Below, one piece after another: positions 23,991 through 37,087 of a stretch of 64,000 nucleotides of DNA. Every line of letters starts with the position of its first letter. Position 1 is the stretch's first letter. The notes under the pieces are model-generated. The model was given only the letters and a program-made list of their open reading frames with translations. It did not search any database and was not told where the DNA came from. The stretch lies in NCBI GenBank assembly GCA_026413225.1, contig CM048554.1, positions 57,495,463-57,559,462 of the forward strand, written 5' to 3'. The position numbers and the translations under genes were made by a program. Source of the DNA: Otis tarda. Lineage: Eukaryota; Chordata; Aves; Otidiformes; Otididae.

Positions 23991-26900
23991 CAAAAATAAC
24001 CATACTCCATAACTAAAACCACTACCTGAATGGCAAAACACACCATCTGAATGTGCCGTTTTACATGCATCTGATCATTTACCTACCACTAATTCACTAA
24101 AAAACTTCTAACTTCTTCCTGTCTCTTCCACATGTCTCCTATATTTTCTAACTCAGCCCAAAACTCTCAATCTTGGAAACTGTTGAACTGTTAGATGATG
24201 AGGTCTAAACAGGATGCTACAGAATCTTTCCTAGAAAAAGATGCAATCCTGAGGGCATCTCAACTCACTGAAAAAAATTCCAGTTACTTGCCCAACAACA
24301 GTCCAAATGAGCAACAAGCAGAAAGAGAAGGCAGCAGAGAACACCTACAGGAAGCTTCTTTGTGCTTCAATTTGCCACAGCATAATGGAGACATTTATCT
24401 ACAGCAAATTTTCAAGGACTGATACTACCAATACTATGTTTAATCAGTATCTTACCTAAAACATTGCTAGAATTTTTTTTTAAACATCAATAGTTATAAC
24501 AGTCTGTGAAAACCTTTTCCATTGCATATCTTGTATACCGTTAAAGATACAGAAGCTCTGCAAGACTCCCAGCCTACACAGTCCACAGGACAAAATGTTC
24601 CACTAACTCTATGAGCATATTGGAGGCAAAAATGATAGATGATATGCTCATTAATAATTCCAGACTTCCTCAACAGAAATTTGAAGAAGGCAGTTTGATG
24701 TTGGAAAGAAAAGGAATTACTAATACTGGCATGACAGTAATTAGACACATTTCTAATAGGTTAGAAAAACACATTTACAGGTTTGATGATTTCTAATCCT
24801 GCAGGTAATAATGTTTTCTGCATATTCTACACCTAAAATTTTTCTGTGAAGGAGAGTAAATAATTAACTCTCACTAGTATGATAAGAGATTTCAAGTCAA
24901 AGAGTTTTCAGTGAGAGATGATGTGGTTTTTTGATTGTTTAGGTGGGTCTGGGTTTTTTTTTAGGGGGAGCACAGGGAGAGCAGGGGCTTACAATTCGTT
25001 CCTATATCTAGCTGTCTAGTCTGTGCATGAAAAGCTCCCAAGATCTTCATCAAGGTAAACATGATTTAGGTGATAAAAGATGTCCAGCATAAAACTCACA
25101 TGCTAATCTGAGAGAAAACACAAGGTATTTTATATTGTCTATTAAAAAATCCACATTAATACTATTCAAGGTTTTCATAAACTGAGCAAAATCAGATGTT
25201 ATATGATGAGCGTCATTCAACAACATTAGAGATTTGTTGCTAATAAATTATCTTACGATAATATAAAAGAAAGTTGTCAGAATAAGTACTAGTACTGTTT
25301 GCTGCATTTCCTATAATAAGTCAGTCTTCTAGAAAATTACAGAAAAAGGAGAGAAGGAACTGTCTTAATTTAATCAGAGTTGACCTGTGAGTATTTAATA
25401 TCATGGTGAACAGACCTGATGTGATTAGATACTCAGTCCTCCTAAACCATACTGTGCCAGTTATTTTGGAAACAGATGTTCCAAGAACAGAGCAAGGAGA
25501 TGGAACAGAAGATCAAATGAGTTAAAAGCTCTGTAGCAATGAGAAAACCCCCCCATATCAACTAGCTCCTTTCAGAATGGGGAGCTCCAAGTCACAGGCT
25601 TTATAAATTACAAAGGTGTCACAGAAAACAAAACAAAACACAAAATCAACAGGAAGCAGGGATGACTTGAGCAAAGAAAATTTAGCACTGCCCTGAGAGC
25701 CCTAACTGAAGATCAGAGACATTAAGTATTCCTAAAGTTAAAAATACAACAATGTTCAGTTCACTCACTTGAAATGAATCTGCTGGTACAAGTCTTGTTA
25801 TGAGAACTTTTTGTTGTTAAACCATTGTTAAATGGTTGAATGATATTTTGACAATATTGTGCTCCTCTCTAAGGACTGGGTTTAGCCATGTGAATCATCT
25901 GTTCAACTCAGCATCTCTTCCATTTGACTCAGTATTGCTCTCAGCTCTGCAAATTTCCATATTCTGTTGATCTTGGCTGGACAGAAGGCATCTAGTAGTA
26001 CATGTATGAGACCTTTGATGGCACATGGAGTTCCCTTTTCCCTTACTGGTGTTTTTCTTGTAATTCTTTGTAGCAATGCCTTATCATCCTACCATTATGC
26101 GTGGTGGCATACTTTAATGCAAGACTTCCAGAGCACTTTGTTTTGCAGACAGTAGGAAAAAATAGTTTTCAAGATGAAATAAGAAGGGCTTGTTTTGTTT
26201 TGACTTAAAACTAGAGATTGTTCCAGTTGTTTAAAAGAATTGTTTCCATCCTGCAGTTACTTCAGTTGTCGAGAATGGATTGTTAATTTGCAAGGCCTAG
26301 TCAGTAAGACGGTGATCTGAATGAGGAGAGGCAGTGGGGGTTACACCAATTATGCAAACCTCAAAGGAACATTTTGGCTAAAAGTATGTATTATGTCCCT
26401 AGCTTTTACTTTTTTTTTTGCTTTGGACCAAATGATTCCAAATGGGTACATGTCCCATCTTTCTTTGAGATCTATGCTGCTAACTTTTCTCATATAAGTG
26501 CTGGCAGAATGTCTTTTTTCTCTTGTTCAGCTTCCTGTAATTACTAGATTAAATGCTAATAGACCATAAGTTTAGCTCTGAATGTGATATTCATTTAAAG
26601 AATCAGAGTCTCCATGTCAGGGAATAATAACTTTACTACCACTTCAGTGTTGGAAACAGCACTGAAAAGAAAAATGGAAGAAAATCCTTTCAAAAAATTA
26701 CTGACAAATTTTTGTGGCAGCAAATAAGTGGATACAGTAGTTTTGAACAAGAAATGAACAGTAAGATACAGTTCAGAGATTGATAAAAATTATTTGATAC
26801 ATTCTTTCTTCAATATTTTTTTTAAAACGTGACAGTTAAAAATCCTTGCTCCTTCTGTGCTAAAAATCAACCAACCAAAACACCCAAATCTAAAAAAAAC

Positions 26901-28220
26901 ACTAAAGGGTTCAGTTCCCCTCTCTATTTTTTTTTCTTCAATTTGTTTCTGATTAAAATCTCCAGGGCTGAATACTCTTCCTTCCTATATATAGCTCAAT
27001 CAGCTTCATGCTTGTCACCCAGGATGCACAGACTGAAAGCAGACTCAAGACCTTAATTTTCACTTGGACTGGGATTACCTAAACTGCTGAAGAGATTGAG
27101 GCATCTGCTCTTCAGGAGACTTCCACACATTTGTTTCTACTCTCAGAAATGCTCAGTCATGTATTTATGGGGAGAAAAAGAAGTTTCCAAATAGATGCTA
27201 GTCTTCAATTCACAGTTTATTTAAATTAAAGAAGTACGGACGAGGCATTTGAATTTCAGTGATCTTCCTCATAAGTTTTGCAGTCAAGTTTATGCTGTTT
27301 TTAACAACACGGTGCCTGGTAAGCACAGATACTACATGTATTTTAATAAACAAAACAGGATCTTGTTATCTCTGGATCCCTTGTGGTGCCTCTAAAGTCC
27401 TAAAGACAGAATTATTATTTTTTTCCTGCTTTTTCAGTTTCAAAGTGACTGCGATAATGAGGACTCTGTTGCAGCCCACAGAGCCATTTTTAAAGCATGA
27501 AATTGCCTTCTGTGTCTGCTGTCTTCCAAACCACACACAAACTTTACCTCAGAAACTGACAGACAATACAGTTCAGAGCCATGCCAGGAAGTATGTGAAC
27601 AATCTGGATCATCAGTCATCAAGTATTCAGGTTTGCTCTCTGATCCTGTTTTATTTGGCAATATAAACAGAGCAACAATATCTTGGCCTGAAAACACCAA
27701 TATATATGATTTTACTCCTATAAATTGTGGGAGTTTCCAAGTATACGGATGGCTACTGATTCAAATTCAAACTTTCAAATTTTGTTCTATTCACAGGCAT
27801 ACACTCAGCTAAGCACTGTCTGCGTGTTTACCGCGGCAGCTACTTCAGCCCATCTGGGCCCAGAGCTGCAGCCTTGGTGAATCACAAGGAACCTTTCCAT
27901 CAATCTGAGGGAAACAATTGTTGATATCTTGATGTGCAATTAGTTACTAGATAATACGTGGATAGCAGGTGAAATTATTCCTTCCAATTTCTATTTCAGG
28001 TACTGTTTCAGGACTGAGGTCCTAAGCTCCACTGTAAACATGGTAGAACTTTAAACACATAGGACCAGTTAGTTAATTTAAATCAGAGATAGAATTACTA
28101 TAATATTTTGAACATACAATTCTTCATTCCATCTATCATCATATCATCTATATTTTTCTGGGGTTTTTTAAGCATTCAGAGATAATGCAAGGAATGAAAG
28201 CTATATTTCTTTATTTAATG

Positions 28221-28278
28221 TATATGTGTGTGCGCAGGCGTGTGCGCATGCACAATGTGAACATCTACACACACACAC
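28221..28278. repeat. Alternating purine-pyrimidine tract
   Basis: Two nearly continuous alternating runs, TATATGTGTGTGCGCA (28221-28236) and GCGTGTGCGCATGCACA (28238-28254), are followed by an (AC)6 run at 28267-28278. Such sequence can adopt left-handed Z-DNA; the GT and AC parts could also pair as a hairpin. Confidence 0.85.
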
Positions 28279-28764
28279 TAATTTAAATATATTTTCTCCT
28301 CAGAAATGTCACTTTCATAAATCTTTCTTTGCATGCCTACTTTTTCACATCACTCTGATGAATTTACTCTTTTGTGTTGTTCTTAGTCATCCAGTTGAAA
28401 GCATACACCTGCAAAATACTTTTCTGAGAGGCAGTTACATATTGTGATCCACAACCAAAGTAAGACAGGAAGCCAAATTATATTGCCGTGACATCTGTCT
28501 GTCCATCTGCTGTAGTTTCCATAATCTACTAAAGCCAATCTACAGATTATACTGCTGTTTAACCTTACTGAAAATCAAGAATAAAATCAAGACTAAAATC
28601 AAGGGTAACTTGCAACAAGATAAAAAATACATGGATACACAAAAATATTAAGTATACTGAAATTAAAATAGGATTGAGTTGTGTTCCATGGCTTTTGTGC
28701 ACTGATAAACTGACTAAAATTATTTCAGATACTGCACTGTACATAGTACATCCACATACGTATG

Positions 28765-28789
28765 TCTCTCCCCTATTTTAGGGGAGAGA
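28765..28789. repeat. Perfect inverted repeat: 11-bp stem, 3-nt loop
   Basis: TCTCTCCCCTA and TAGGGGAGAGA are exact reverse complements separated by TTT. A stem of this length would be stable as DNA cruciform or RNA hairpin. There is no T-run or gene end nearby, so it is not a terminator. Confidence 0.9.
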
Positions 28790-30549
28790 GCATGAAAAAT
28801 AAATGATGGTACTAAAAAGTAGCTACATGCTTTTGTTTACTGAAGAGACCTTAATTACTTAACATCAAGTTAAATATTCCAGTTGTTTAATCTCCAACAT
28901 ATTATTCTAACATTTTCTTTTATTTGTGAAATTGTATTGTGTGTTGAAATGAACATGTTCCTATTTTATTTGCATTAGTTTGAACAATTATAATTGCGTT
29001 GCTTATATCATCAAATACAAAAATTTATCTGTTACTGCACATGGGTAGTAGCTATAATAACTTTGTATGGTAGGATGCCAACATGTCACTTTCAGAATCC
29101 CAAAAGCTATATTCTTATTAATGCATGACCATTTGGGATATGAATATTACTGGAAGATCTCCTTTCAGTGTAGTTTCCTCTGGAGAGGGAAATCCAAGAG
29201 TAGGAAATGATCCTACATTGTCTGAACTGCCGCATATATTTCTTTTGGACAAGAACCAAATACTATTGGAGAGAAGCTAACACTACCATCATAGTACCAC
29301 CATTCTCACTAGGAGAAAGCACTGGGAAAAATCAGGCTCCATATAGGAAGACAGTTGAAAATACAGTATAAGAAATAAAAAAGAAAAAGGTTTCTATAGA
29401 AAATATTCCTATCTGTCAAATGTATTTATGAGACATTGCTATGATGATGCTAGCTTTTAAGTTCTTTGCATATCTGCATGTGTTTTTATCTCTAACGCAC
29501 ATGTTTCCTAGCTCTCAAGTTGAAAAAATGCAAATCCTATTTTTACTTCTGCCATATGTAATAGCAGAATTTTGCCACAGGGTGGTACACCAGACATGTT
29601 TAACTGAAGGCTTTTGTAATGCATCAGACAGTCCGGTTATGCCCTCTGCCAGCTTCACTCCACCAGTAACAGAACAATCTGGAGATCTCAGAATAACTGG
29701 CCATGAGCCAAAGGCATATATATTCAAAAAAAAAAAAAAGACACAAAAACCAGAGGAAACTGAGAATCTACTTGCAAATTAATAATACAATGGCATTAAT
29801 TCTACTTAGACGTACGTGTCTATTTACATACAACTTGAACTTTCATCAAGTTTCTATTTTTAAAGAATAAATTTTTGCTTCGTCTTACTAACTAGAAAAA
29901 TTATCAAACTATCAACATCTGTCTTCCTTGCCACTATTCACCTTTTCAAGTACATAAATGGGGTTTGTCAACTTTACACTTATCTTTTCTAGGCAAGAAG
30001 GATTAAGACAAGTGGAAACTATTTCCATAGGTACTAGGATCTTTTTAAAAAGTTAAGTAAGAAATACAGATTCCTACACTGATTGTTTTGCTTTGATTCA
30101 TGGCTGAAGTTCTGCCCATGGATTTAAGTGATGCTGTGGAATTCAAAAGTAAGTTTAATTACACAGTGGTATTGACGTAAATAGACAGAGAACAAGACCT
30201 GTTTGGAATTGGAATGTGATCATTTAGCAATGTAATAATTGAAATTACTTTCAGAAAGCTTTTTGAAACTCGGCAACACATGATGAGAGACAAAAGGAGT
30301 CATTTTCTACGAAGCATTTAGTAGTATTGACTCTCTGTCATAGTCAAATAATATTTATTTATGCAACTTAGAAATTCCCCTAAGGTCTTTCCTCTAGAGT
30401 TACTTCTTTCTGTCTAGAGCAGGGCTCCATCTCACATGAAGTGAAATCAGATGCTTTTTCTGCCTCAAAAGAGTTAATGATATTTTACCATATTTAGTCA
30501 TTGTGCAGGACTCTATAAAGTAGAAATGCAGCCATCTCATGCAACCTAC

Positions 30550-30933
30550 CTCTTTCGCATGATCTGCCAAGGTACCCTGTACCAGAGCAATCACAAACAT
30601 ATCTGTTCCACCCATCCCTGCATACACCACTGTTTTTACAGGGGTTGCTAAGGCAAGGTTTTGCAGTTTCTCTTGAGCATGAGGGTTTTACTCCAGCTGT
30701 GCTTTGAAGTTCAGCCATCTGTCGAATATCTTTGCTTTGACCATCAATAAATAAATCTCTAATGCAGCCGACGTATCCATAATTGAGAAGTGCTGTCCAC
30801 ACTTCTGTTGGGAAGATGAGGCCTGCTTTATTTTCTGGTAAGCCTCCAAGATACAAGTCATCATCCAAGTCAAGGATTTCACTTTCCCCTGGTGCAGTAT
30901 ATGGTGTACGTAATGTGTTCACAGATATGGTCC
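30550..30933 (-). CDS. NRXN1: NRXN1 exon: end of LNS3 plus EGF-B domain
   Basis: Second neurexin-1 alpha exon in transcription order. It is 384 nt, phase 1 to phase 1, so it could be skipped without a frameshift. It reads from (G)[18 protein letters not shown] through [13 protein letters not shown] and [18 protein letters not shown], the end of LNS3 with its conserved Cys pair (GYVGC and PSC). It then covers the EGF-like repeat between LNS3 and LNS4, whose six cysteines are all present in KPC, NPC, GVC, YVC, CDC and RSC, before ending CER. The acceptor is TTTTTTTTTCTCAG and the donor G|GTAGGT. Against remembered mammalian NRXN1 the changes are conservative, with the densest cluster in the EGF repeat (KNSGVCRDG where mammals have KNNGMCRDG). 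The EGF repeat is a structural hinge region in the alpha-neurexin rod. Confidence 0.96.
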
Positions 30934-32612
30934 CTGAGAAAAAAAAAGAGAACAAAATGCATTACTTTCAAGGCATTTGAAAGATTTCGGTACTGCTGTT
31001 TTGTCATTAATCTGCATGCCACTAGCTCCTGGCAAATATCTATACATACATGAAACATGGGTATTCTATTTGTACAGCTATATAATAATAGATACACTTC
31101 ATTATCTTAATTACAATGTAGTATAAATATTGTCAGGAAGTGAACAATGTAAAAATATTTATGCACAATACTCCATGGTCACTATATAAAAAAAAGTTAA
31201 AATCACCTTATCAATCTTGTAGGGATATAAGCAATGCATTTCAGACCTAGTGTCACAAATATCCTGCTTGTGCAATAAAAAAAAAAAAAAAATCTCTTCA
31301 CTACCTCGTAAGTGCTTCAAAGCACTAAGGCTGAGGTTGCATTGATAGGTTGTAAACTGGGAGGCAAATCTGTGTCTCTTATTTGGATCCAAATACACAG
31401 TATTTTAAAAGTCTCAGTACTTTCAGTGGGCTTTGGATAAGACTTTTTTCTTTAAGTGGGGAAGGAAAATACTCTCATCAGCTGCTAGACAGGCAATCAT
31501 TAAGAAGACAGTGATGTGCTCCTAGAGGGAAAATCAATGTTTCTGACACTTACCTCAAAATGTGTGCATGTTACCAAGAGAAGGAGACAGGATGTATATA
31601 GAACTTCAGGAAATTAGAAGTATCTTTTCTATTTAAGTTTTAAAAGTAAACAAAAAAAATTAAGCCTAAAATAAGGTTCTGTTTCTACAAAGTGTCTGAA
31701 CAAAGAAGCTGTTATCAACTGTAAAGATCCTCTTTGTTATACTCTTTAAAAGTAATGAGGTATCCAATTTTTACAATTTGAATAGGCAGAACACCACATT
31801 CAGTACACGGAGTCACAGAAAATACACGTCAACCAAATTTAATTTTATTTACTAAGTAAAATCACTTGAAAAAAGAATCTTCATGTAGATCTTCACAGAA
31901 GTGACTCCTTACCAGTTTATACAGGTACAAAACCAAGCAAAATCTAAATAAAAACTTTATATATATCACCAGATTATTATAACGTACCAGCCACATTATC
32001 CAACACAGTTACCCACAAGACAAACTACTAAAAGTGTATTAATGGTGACAGGACACTGAAGAATCACATTTACCATGTTTTTATCATATATATATACATA
32101 AAACTAGCATGATTCACTATTTCCACTGTCAGCATGACACAGATTCCAGAAGATAACACTGATGATAAGAAATTCTTCCACTGTGGTAGGAGTGATGCAA
32201 GAGAATAATAAATTCAGAATTTTTATAGCATAAATACTAAAATGTGGGGTTTAAGCAAACAGAGACAGGTCAGAAAAAGATAATTCTCTTACTTTGATAT
32301 CTCTTAAAATTCAGGCTTCTCTTTTAGCAATGAAGAAGTGTCCTGTGGGAGCTACATATTTTGTTTTGTTGGTTTGATAGGTTAACTTCAATAACGTGGA
32401 CAGAATGAATTTCTAAACAGTTTGGATCTTTAGTAAAACCTCTTCGGGTAGAGGTCTCAGGAGATCCAACCCCCATGTGATACTTGAGATGTATGGATTT
32501 TGGAAGGGCTGGATAATGCTACTACTACAACAAACAGTCTCCCTACTATCAGAAGAGATCTAAAAAGATAAAAAAAAGGTTTGCATAGTGTTTGTGCATC
32601 TTTCGGAGCATG

Positions 32613-33753
32613 TGTTCTGGTTTTGTTTAGTGAGGGGGAGCCTAAGGTGGTAGCTTCTGTAGGAAACTGCTAGAAGTTGCTCCCCTTTGTTCAGTGGACT
32701 CGGCCGGGCCTAGGGCGGACCTGCTGCTGGCCAAGGCCGAGCCAATTGGTAGCAGAATGTTCTGTGATAATACCTCTGTGATAACGTATTTAAGAAGGGG
32801 AAAACAGAAAAAAAAAAAAGAGAGAAGATGTGAAGCAGCTGAGCAGGGGCAGAGAGGGGGAGGTGTGAGCCTTGTGGGCCCTGCAGGCCTCACCCTCTGG
32901 CCTCCCGCCAGGCAGCCGACTGGGCCCAACTCGGCCCAGCCTGGCTGCAAGAAGTGGAGAGGAGATGAGAAGTGAATAAGATGTAAAAAGGATCCTGAGA
33001 GGCGTCTGCCAGCCTGTTGTAAGGAATAGCTGCAGATGCCATGGTCAGTGAAGAAGGAGGGGGAGGAGTAATGCAGCTCCTGGCCAAGATTCCCCTGCAG
33101 CCTGTGGTGATGACCATGGTGGAGCAGGTTGTCTCCCTGCAGCCCATGGAGGTCCATGGAGGAGCAGAGATCCACCTGCAGCCTGTGGAGGACCCCCACA
33201 CCGGGGGAGGTGGATGCCTGAAGGAGGCTGTGGCCTGTGGAGGGCCCACTGGGGCAGCTGTTCTGGAGGAACTGCACCCCATGGCAGAGATGACCCACGC
33301 CGGAGCAGTTTCATGAAGAACTGTGGCCCATGGGAGGGACCCCACGATGGAGCAGGAGAGGAATGCGAGGAGTTCTTCCCCCAACAATGACGCAGCAGCA
33401 TAAAACAATGTGTGATGAACTGACAGTAACCCCCATTCCCTCTTCCCCCCTGTGCCGCTCGTTGGGGGGAGGGGGGAGGTGGTAGAGATAATGTTAAGCC
33501 TGGGAAGAGGGAGGGGTGGATGGAGGTTATCTTGTTCCCTGTCTCATTCTCCTGCTAGTTTTAGAAATAAATGAGTATTTTTCCCCAAGTCGAGTCTGTT
33601 TTGCCCGTAACAGTAACTTTAAGGATTTCTCCTTGTCCTTATCTCAAACTTCAAGCTGTTTTTCTTATATCATCTTCCCCTATTCTCTTGGAGGGTGGGG
33701 GGAGTAAGAGAGAGACTGCGTAGTCTGGTCCCGATTGGGGCTGAACTACGACA
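32613..33753 (+). mobile_element. Solo LTR of an avian ERVL-type endogenous retrovirus (fossil)
   Basis: A 1,141-bp element starts TGTTCTGGTTTTG and ends GGGGCTGAACTACGACA, the TG...CA ends of an LTR. It is flanked on both sides by GCATG (32608-32612 and 33754-33758), a perfect 5-bp target-site duplication, the length usual for ERVL. Its last 70 bp or so closely match the end of the LTR at 55342-55786, and both start TGTYCTGGTT, so the two belong to related subfamilies. The middle (about 32640-33420) is strikingly GC-rich with internal short repeats (CTGCAGCCTGTGG twice). No internal retroviral region or second LTR is present, so it is a solo LTR left by recombination. Orientation is opposite to NRXN1. 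The intact flanking duplication suggests moderate age. Confidence 0.9.
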
Positions 33754-35267
33754 GCATGCTTAAAGAATGTTTGAGGATGTGGTCAGTTTTCCCTTTTACA
33801 TATTATCAGAAATTATTTTTGTGTCAGTTGAACAATCACATAGATGTAAAGTGAACTTCCAGTCTTAACTGTAAGAAATAAGCATTATGAACAAATATCC
33901 TTTTTCTTCCAAACCTCCACCTTTTTAAAACTGGTAAGACTATTACATTTTGCTAACTCTAAATATTTGTATTGCTGTTCAGATTTTTGAAGGGAAACTT
34001 GGCATTCATATGGAACTTGGTATAGATTTGACCTTAGACATACAAACATAAACATTTTGAAGTTTGATTTTATTAATCAGCTGCCTCAAACAAGGACATT
34101 TGTTAAACCAAGAGAGCTAACTTTTCTGAGAGCATCCTAGATACCAAGAAGCACTTCTTACAGGCAATAGATAATTTCTCTTTTAAAAAATTTAAAGATG
34201 TTGTAAATATGAATCATACTGGTGCTCACAGTACTTCTTAATGCTATTGTTGCTTGCTCCTACTTGTGGCTGTACAGGCTAATTTAGGACCAAATGCTTT
34301 AAACACCTATGTTCACTTGCACTTGCACCCACACAAATTAAGTCAGGTGCAGCCTCTAGCCTTAAGCTCATGCATTTCCACAGAGCTGTTTTCTGCTGGA
34401 CAAGAACACTTGTGTTTTCAAGCTCTTCATGCTGCTAGAAGACATCTAAGGTTCCATTTCTACTAAAGAAGAAAAAAAATCAACTAAGCCTTGATGGCTT
34501 TCATTGCACACCAAAAGACAGGTAAATCTCAGCCAGTGTAGCTATGACATTAACATGATGGTTCAAAATTTAAGCTTTGCAAGCACCGAAGGCTGACAAA
34601 GGTGCATGATTAGGGGAAGTGAAGATCACCATTACACTCTAGTGACTGTGAATTATAGCCAGGTGATAGATTGAAGCAGGAAAATTTTCTTCTGTATGTC
34701 AAAGTATTACCCTGGAGAAGGCTTAAGTATTATTTTGAATAGATATCAACAGCTTCTTAAAGAAATGAACCTTTCCCCTCCCCAAGAAATGACACCACAT
34801 AAAACACTCCTGGGGGGAAGCCCTCTGAAATCTTACTGCAATGATAACATATAACGACTACAAGTAGAAAACAGGTAACGACACTTCTGTGCATCTTCTT
34901 CATGTTTTGGAAGGCCATGGAACCCCTATTACCCATCTGAATAATCTCCAATTTACTGCTGGACATATCCATGACAATTAACTGACCTACATAACGTGTA
35001 TATTACCCTTAATCAAACTGTAAGTTAGCTTTATTTAATCCTTTTTGTTGAGAGCTACACTAAGTCAAACAGCACCTGCAGAAGACTCAAAGTTTTAATA
35101 ACTCTGTCTCAGCTGTTATGTAGGAGCTTGACGAAAATATTATATAGCACACTGTCTAGAACAAGAACTATGGCTATAATACAAATAGACTTTAGTCTAG
35201 CTAATATAGCAGAAAAGCCATGCTTGTGCATGAAGGGTTTCATGCTATCAGTTACCCACTTATTGAC

Positions 35268-35845
35268 TCATAGAATAGTTTGGGTTGTAAGGGACCTTCA
35301 AAGGTCATTTAGTCCAACTACCATGCAAGGAGCAGGGACATCTCCAACTAGATCAGGTTGCTCAGAGCCCTGTCCAACCTGGCCTTGAATGTTTCCAGGG
35401 ATGGGGCATCCACCACCTCTCTGGGCAACCTGTTCCAGTGTTCCATCATCCTCCTTGTAAAAAATTTCTTCCTTACATCTACTCTGAATCTACCTCCTTC
35501 TAGTTTGAAACCATTTCCCCTTGTCCTTTCAAAACAGGCCCTACTGAACAGTCTTCTCCCCATCTTTCTTGTAGGCCCCCTTGAGGTATTGGAAGGCCAC
35601 TATAAGGTCTCCCCGGAGCCTTCTCTTCTCCAGGCTGAACAGCCCCAAACTCTCTCAGCCTGTCCTCATAGTAGAGGTGCTCCAGTCTTCTTATCATCTT
35701 CGTGGCCCTCCTCTGGACTCGCTCTAACAGGTCCATGTCCTTCTTATGACACAGTACTCCAGGTAGGGTCTCACAAGCGCAGAATCACCTCCCTCTATCT
35801 GCTGGCCACGCTTCTTTTGATGCAGCCCAGGATATCCTAGTTTCC
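35268..35845 (-). mobile_element. CR1 LINE, 5'-truncated 3' fragment
   Basis: The plus strand begins TCATAGAATAGTTTGGGTTG and continues GACCTTCAAAGGTCATTTAG, TCCAACCTGGCC, GGGCAACCTGTTCCAG and TGGCCCTCCTCTGGACTC. This is the antisense of the CR1 3' UTR and the reverse-transcriptase C-terminal coding end. Minus-strand frames show pieces of the RT C-terminus, for example [20 protein letters not shown] and MMEHWNRLPREVVDAPSLET, but in different frames, so the copy is frameshifted and dead. The 5' end is lost near the GATGCAGCCCAGGATATCC stretch at about 35820-35845. It has the same transcriptional sense as NRXN1. Confidence 0.93.
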
Positions 35846-37087
35846 ATCTGAACTTTTAACAGCACATCCAGGCAGCCATACAACCTGTCATCATTCTTGA
35901 GGGAATGTTTTCAAGTTGCACTGAAACCATCTCAGGTTGGACCTCATGACAATGGCAGATGCTACCACAGAACCCAAGGATAGTAATGCACACTGACTTT
36001 GCTGGATTTCAATCCTACTTTCTCTGGGAATTACAGATGGTTTAAAATGAATTGTTCTGTCAAATCACCACTGTGCTCCAATCCTTTTGGATGCTTCTAC
36101 TTACAAATGTGAAGAGACATCACTTTCCAGACAAGCAAGAACAAGGGAAGTTAATGGAGCATACAAATGTCAAATGTGATCAGCACTGGAAATGGTTAAT
36201 AATTTACCCCTCAAAATAATGTAACATCAACCTTTCTCACACCAGAATTGTCAAGTTGGGTACGAGGGAAAAGAATAGGACACCTCTCATTTTACAAAGT
36301 AACCTAAAGACAATAGAATATGATGGGGAAGCAGCAGATTCAGAAGACCATTGGCCTCTCACCAGAAAGAGAAAACTATAGCTTTAAATTGTAACATCTC
36401 TATAGTAAAAGCCATCCTTTCAGTTACATCTTTGCATACTACCTAGTATAACAGCACTGATAACCAGATCAGTAGTTAAAGTATGTCTTCAAAAAGAGCA
36501 ACACTGAGGCAATAATGTCTGCCAGGAAACAAGCAGCTTCCTTGCAAATTTTTTTAAATGCTCAATGTAGGAAATATTGACTGTATTTCTACCAGAAAAA
36601 GAAAGAAATGGGGAAAAGCTGATAGCATTTGATTTGTCCAGCCTGAGAGAAGAAACAGGGGAAGACTGAAAGACAAGAAGGTGTGCAGTCATTTATTTAG
36701 TCTGGGAATTCATGATCTAACTTCAGACTCTAAAACCAGGTAGCATTTCTTATCTCCAGAAACTAGATATAAATTTAAGAGTCCTATAATGACCTACAGG
36801 TGCTCCAATTCTACAGTATTTCACCTGAGAGAAAAATGCAATTTAAACATTCATACATCTTTATGTATTGGAGGAACAGTGAGAAAAACTGATGAAATTA
36901 TGTTTTTGGCAAGAATTATTGACTTAAAGGATAACTGATTAGTGGGCATTCTTCAAAAGGAAGAGTCAACAATATAAGTGAACAATAACATACATATGAG
37001 CAAAATGGGAAATATACTGGGAGGTATGGAGAAGCCTATTTTACCACTTTAAGGTTTACCTTGAACTCTGAGAAAGATTCAGATCAG

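Larger units (their letters stand above)
22899..30549 (-). other. NRXN1: NRXN1 intron between EGF-B exon and LNS4 exon
   Basis: A complete 7.65 kb intron with GTAGGT donor and TTTTCAG acceptor. It contains a GC-richer unidentified block at about 23375-23990, an alternating purine-pyrimidine tract at 28221-28278 and a perfect short hairpin at 28765-28789. No LINE or LTR fragment was recognised. A plus-strand open frame at 27259-27666 (135 codons) has no recognisable domain and AT-rich codon use, and is regarded as chance. Confidence 0.9.

Noticed and set aside
27259-27666. 135-codon plus-strand open frame
   Set aside because: No domain, AT-rich codons, no splice or promoter context; likely chance.
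28765-28789. Hairpin as a transcription terminator
   Set aside because: Bacterial-type terminators do not apply to this eukaryotic intron and no T-run follows in the sense of the gene.
32642-33408. Overlapping 91-218 codon open frames in both strands as protein genes
   Set aside because: They lie within the GC-rich solo LTR; low stop density there follows from composition and no protein domain is seen.
36560-36690. Another CR1 sense fragment (CAGCCTGAGAGAAGAAACAG)
   Set aside because: Only about 25 bp resembles CR1 and the flanks do not follow in order.
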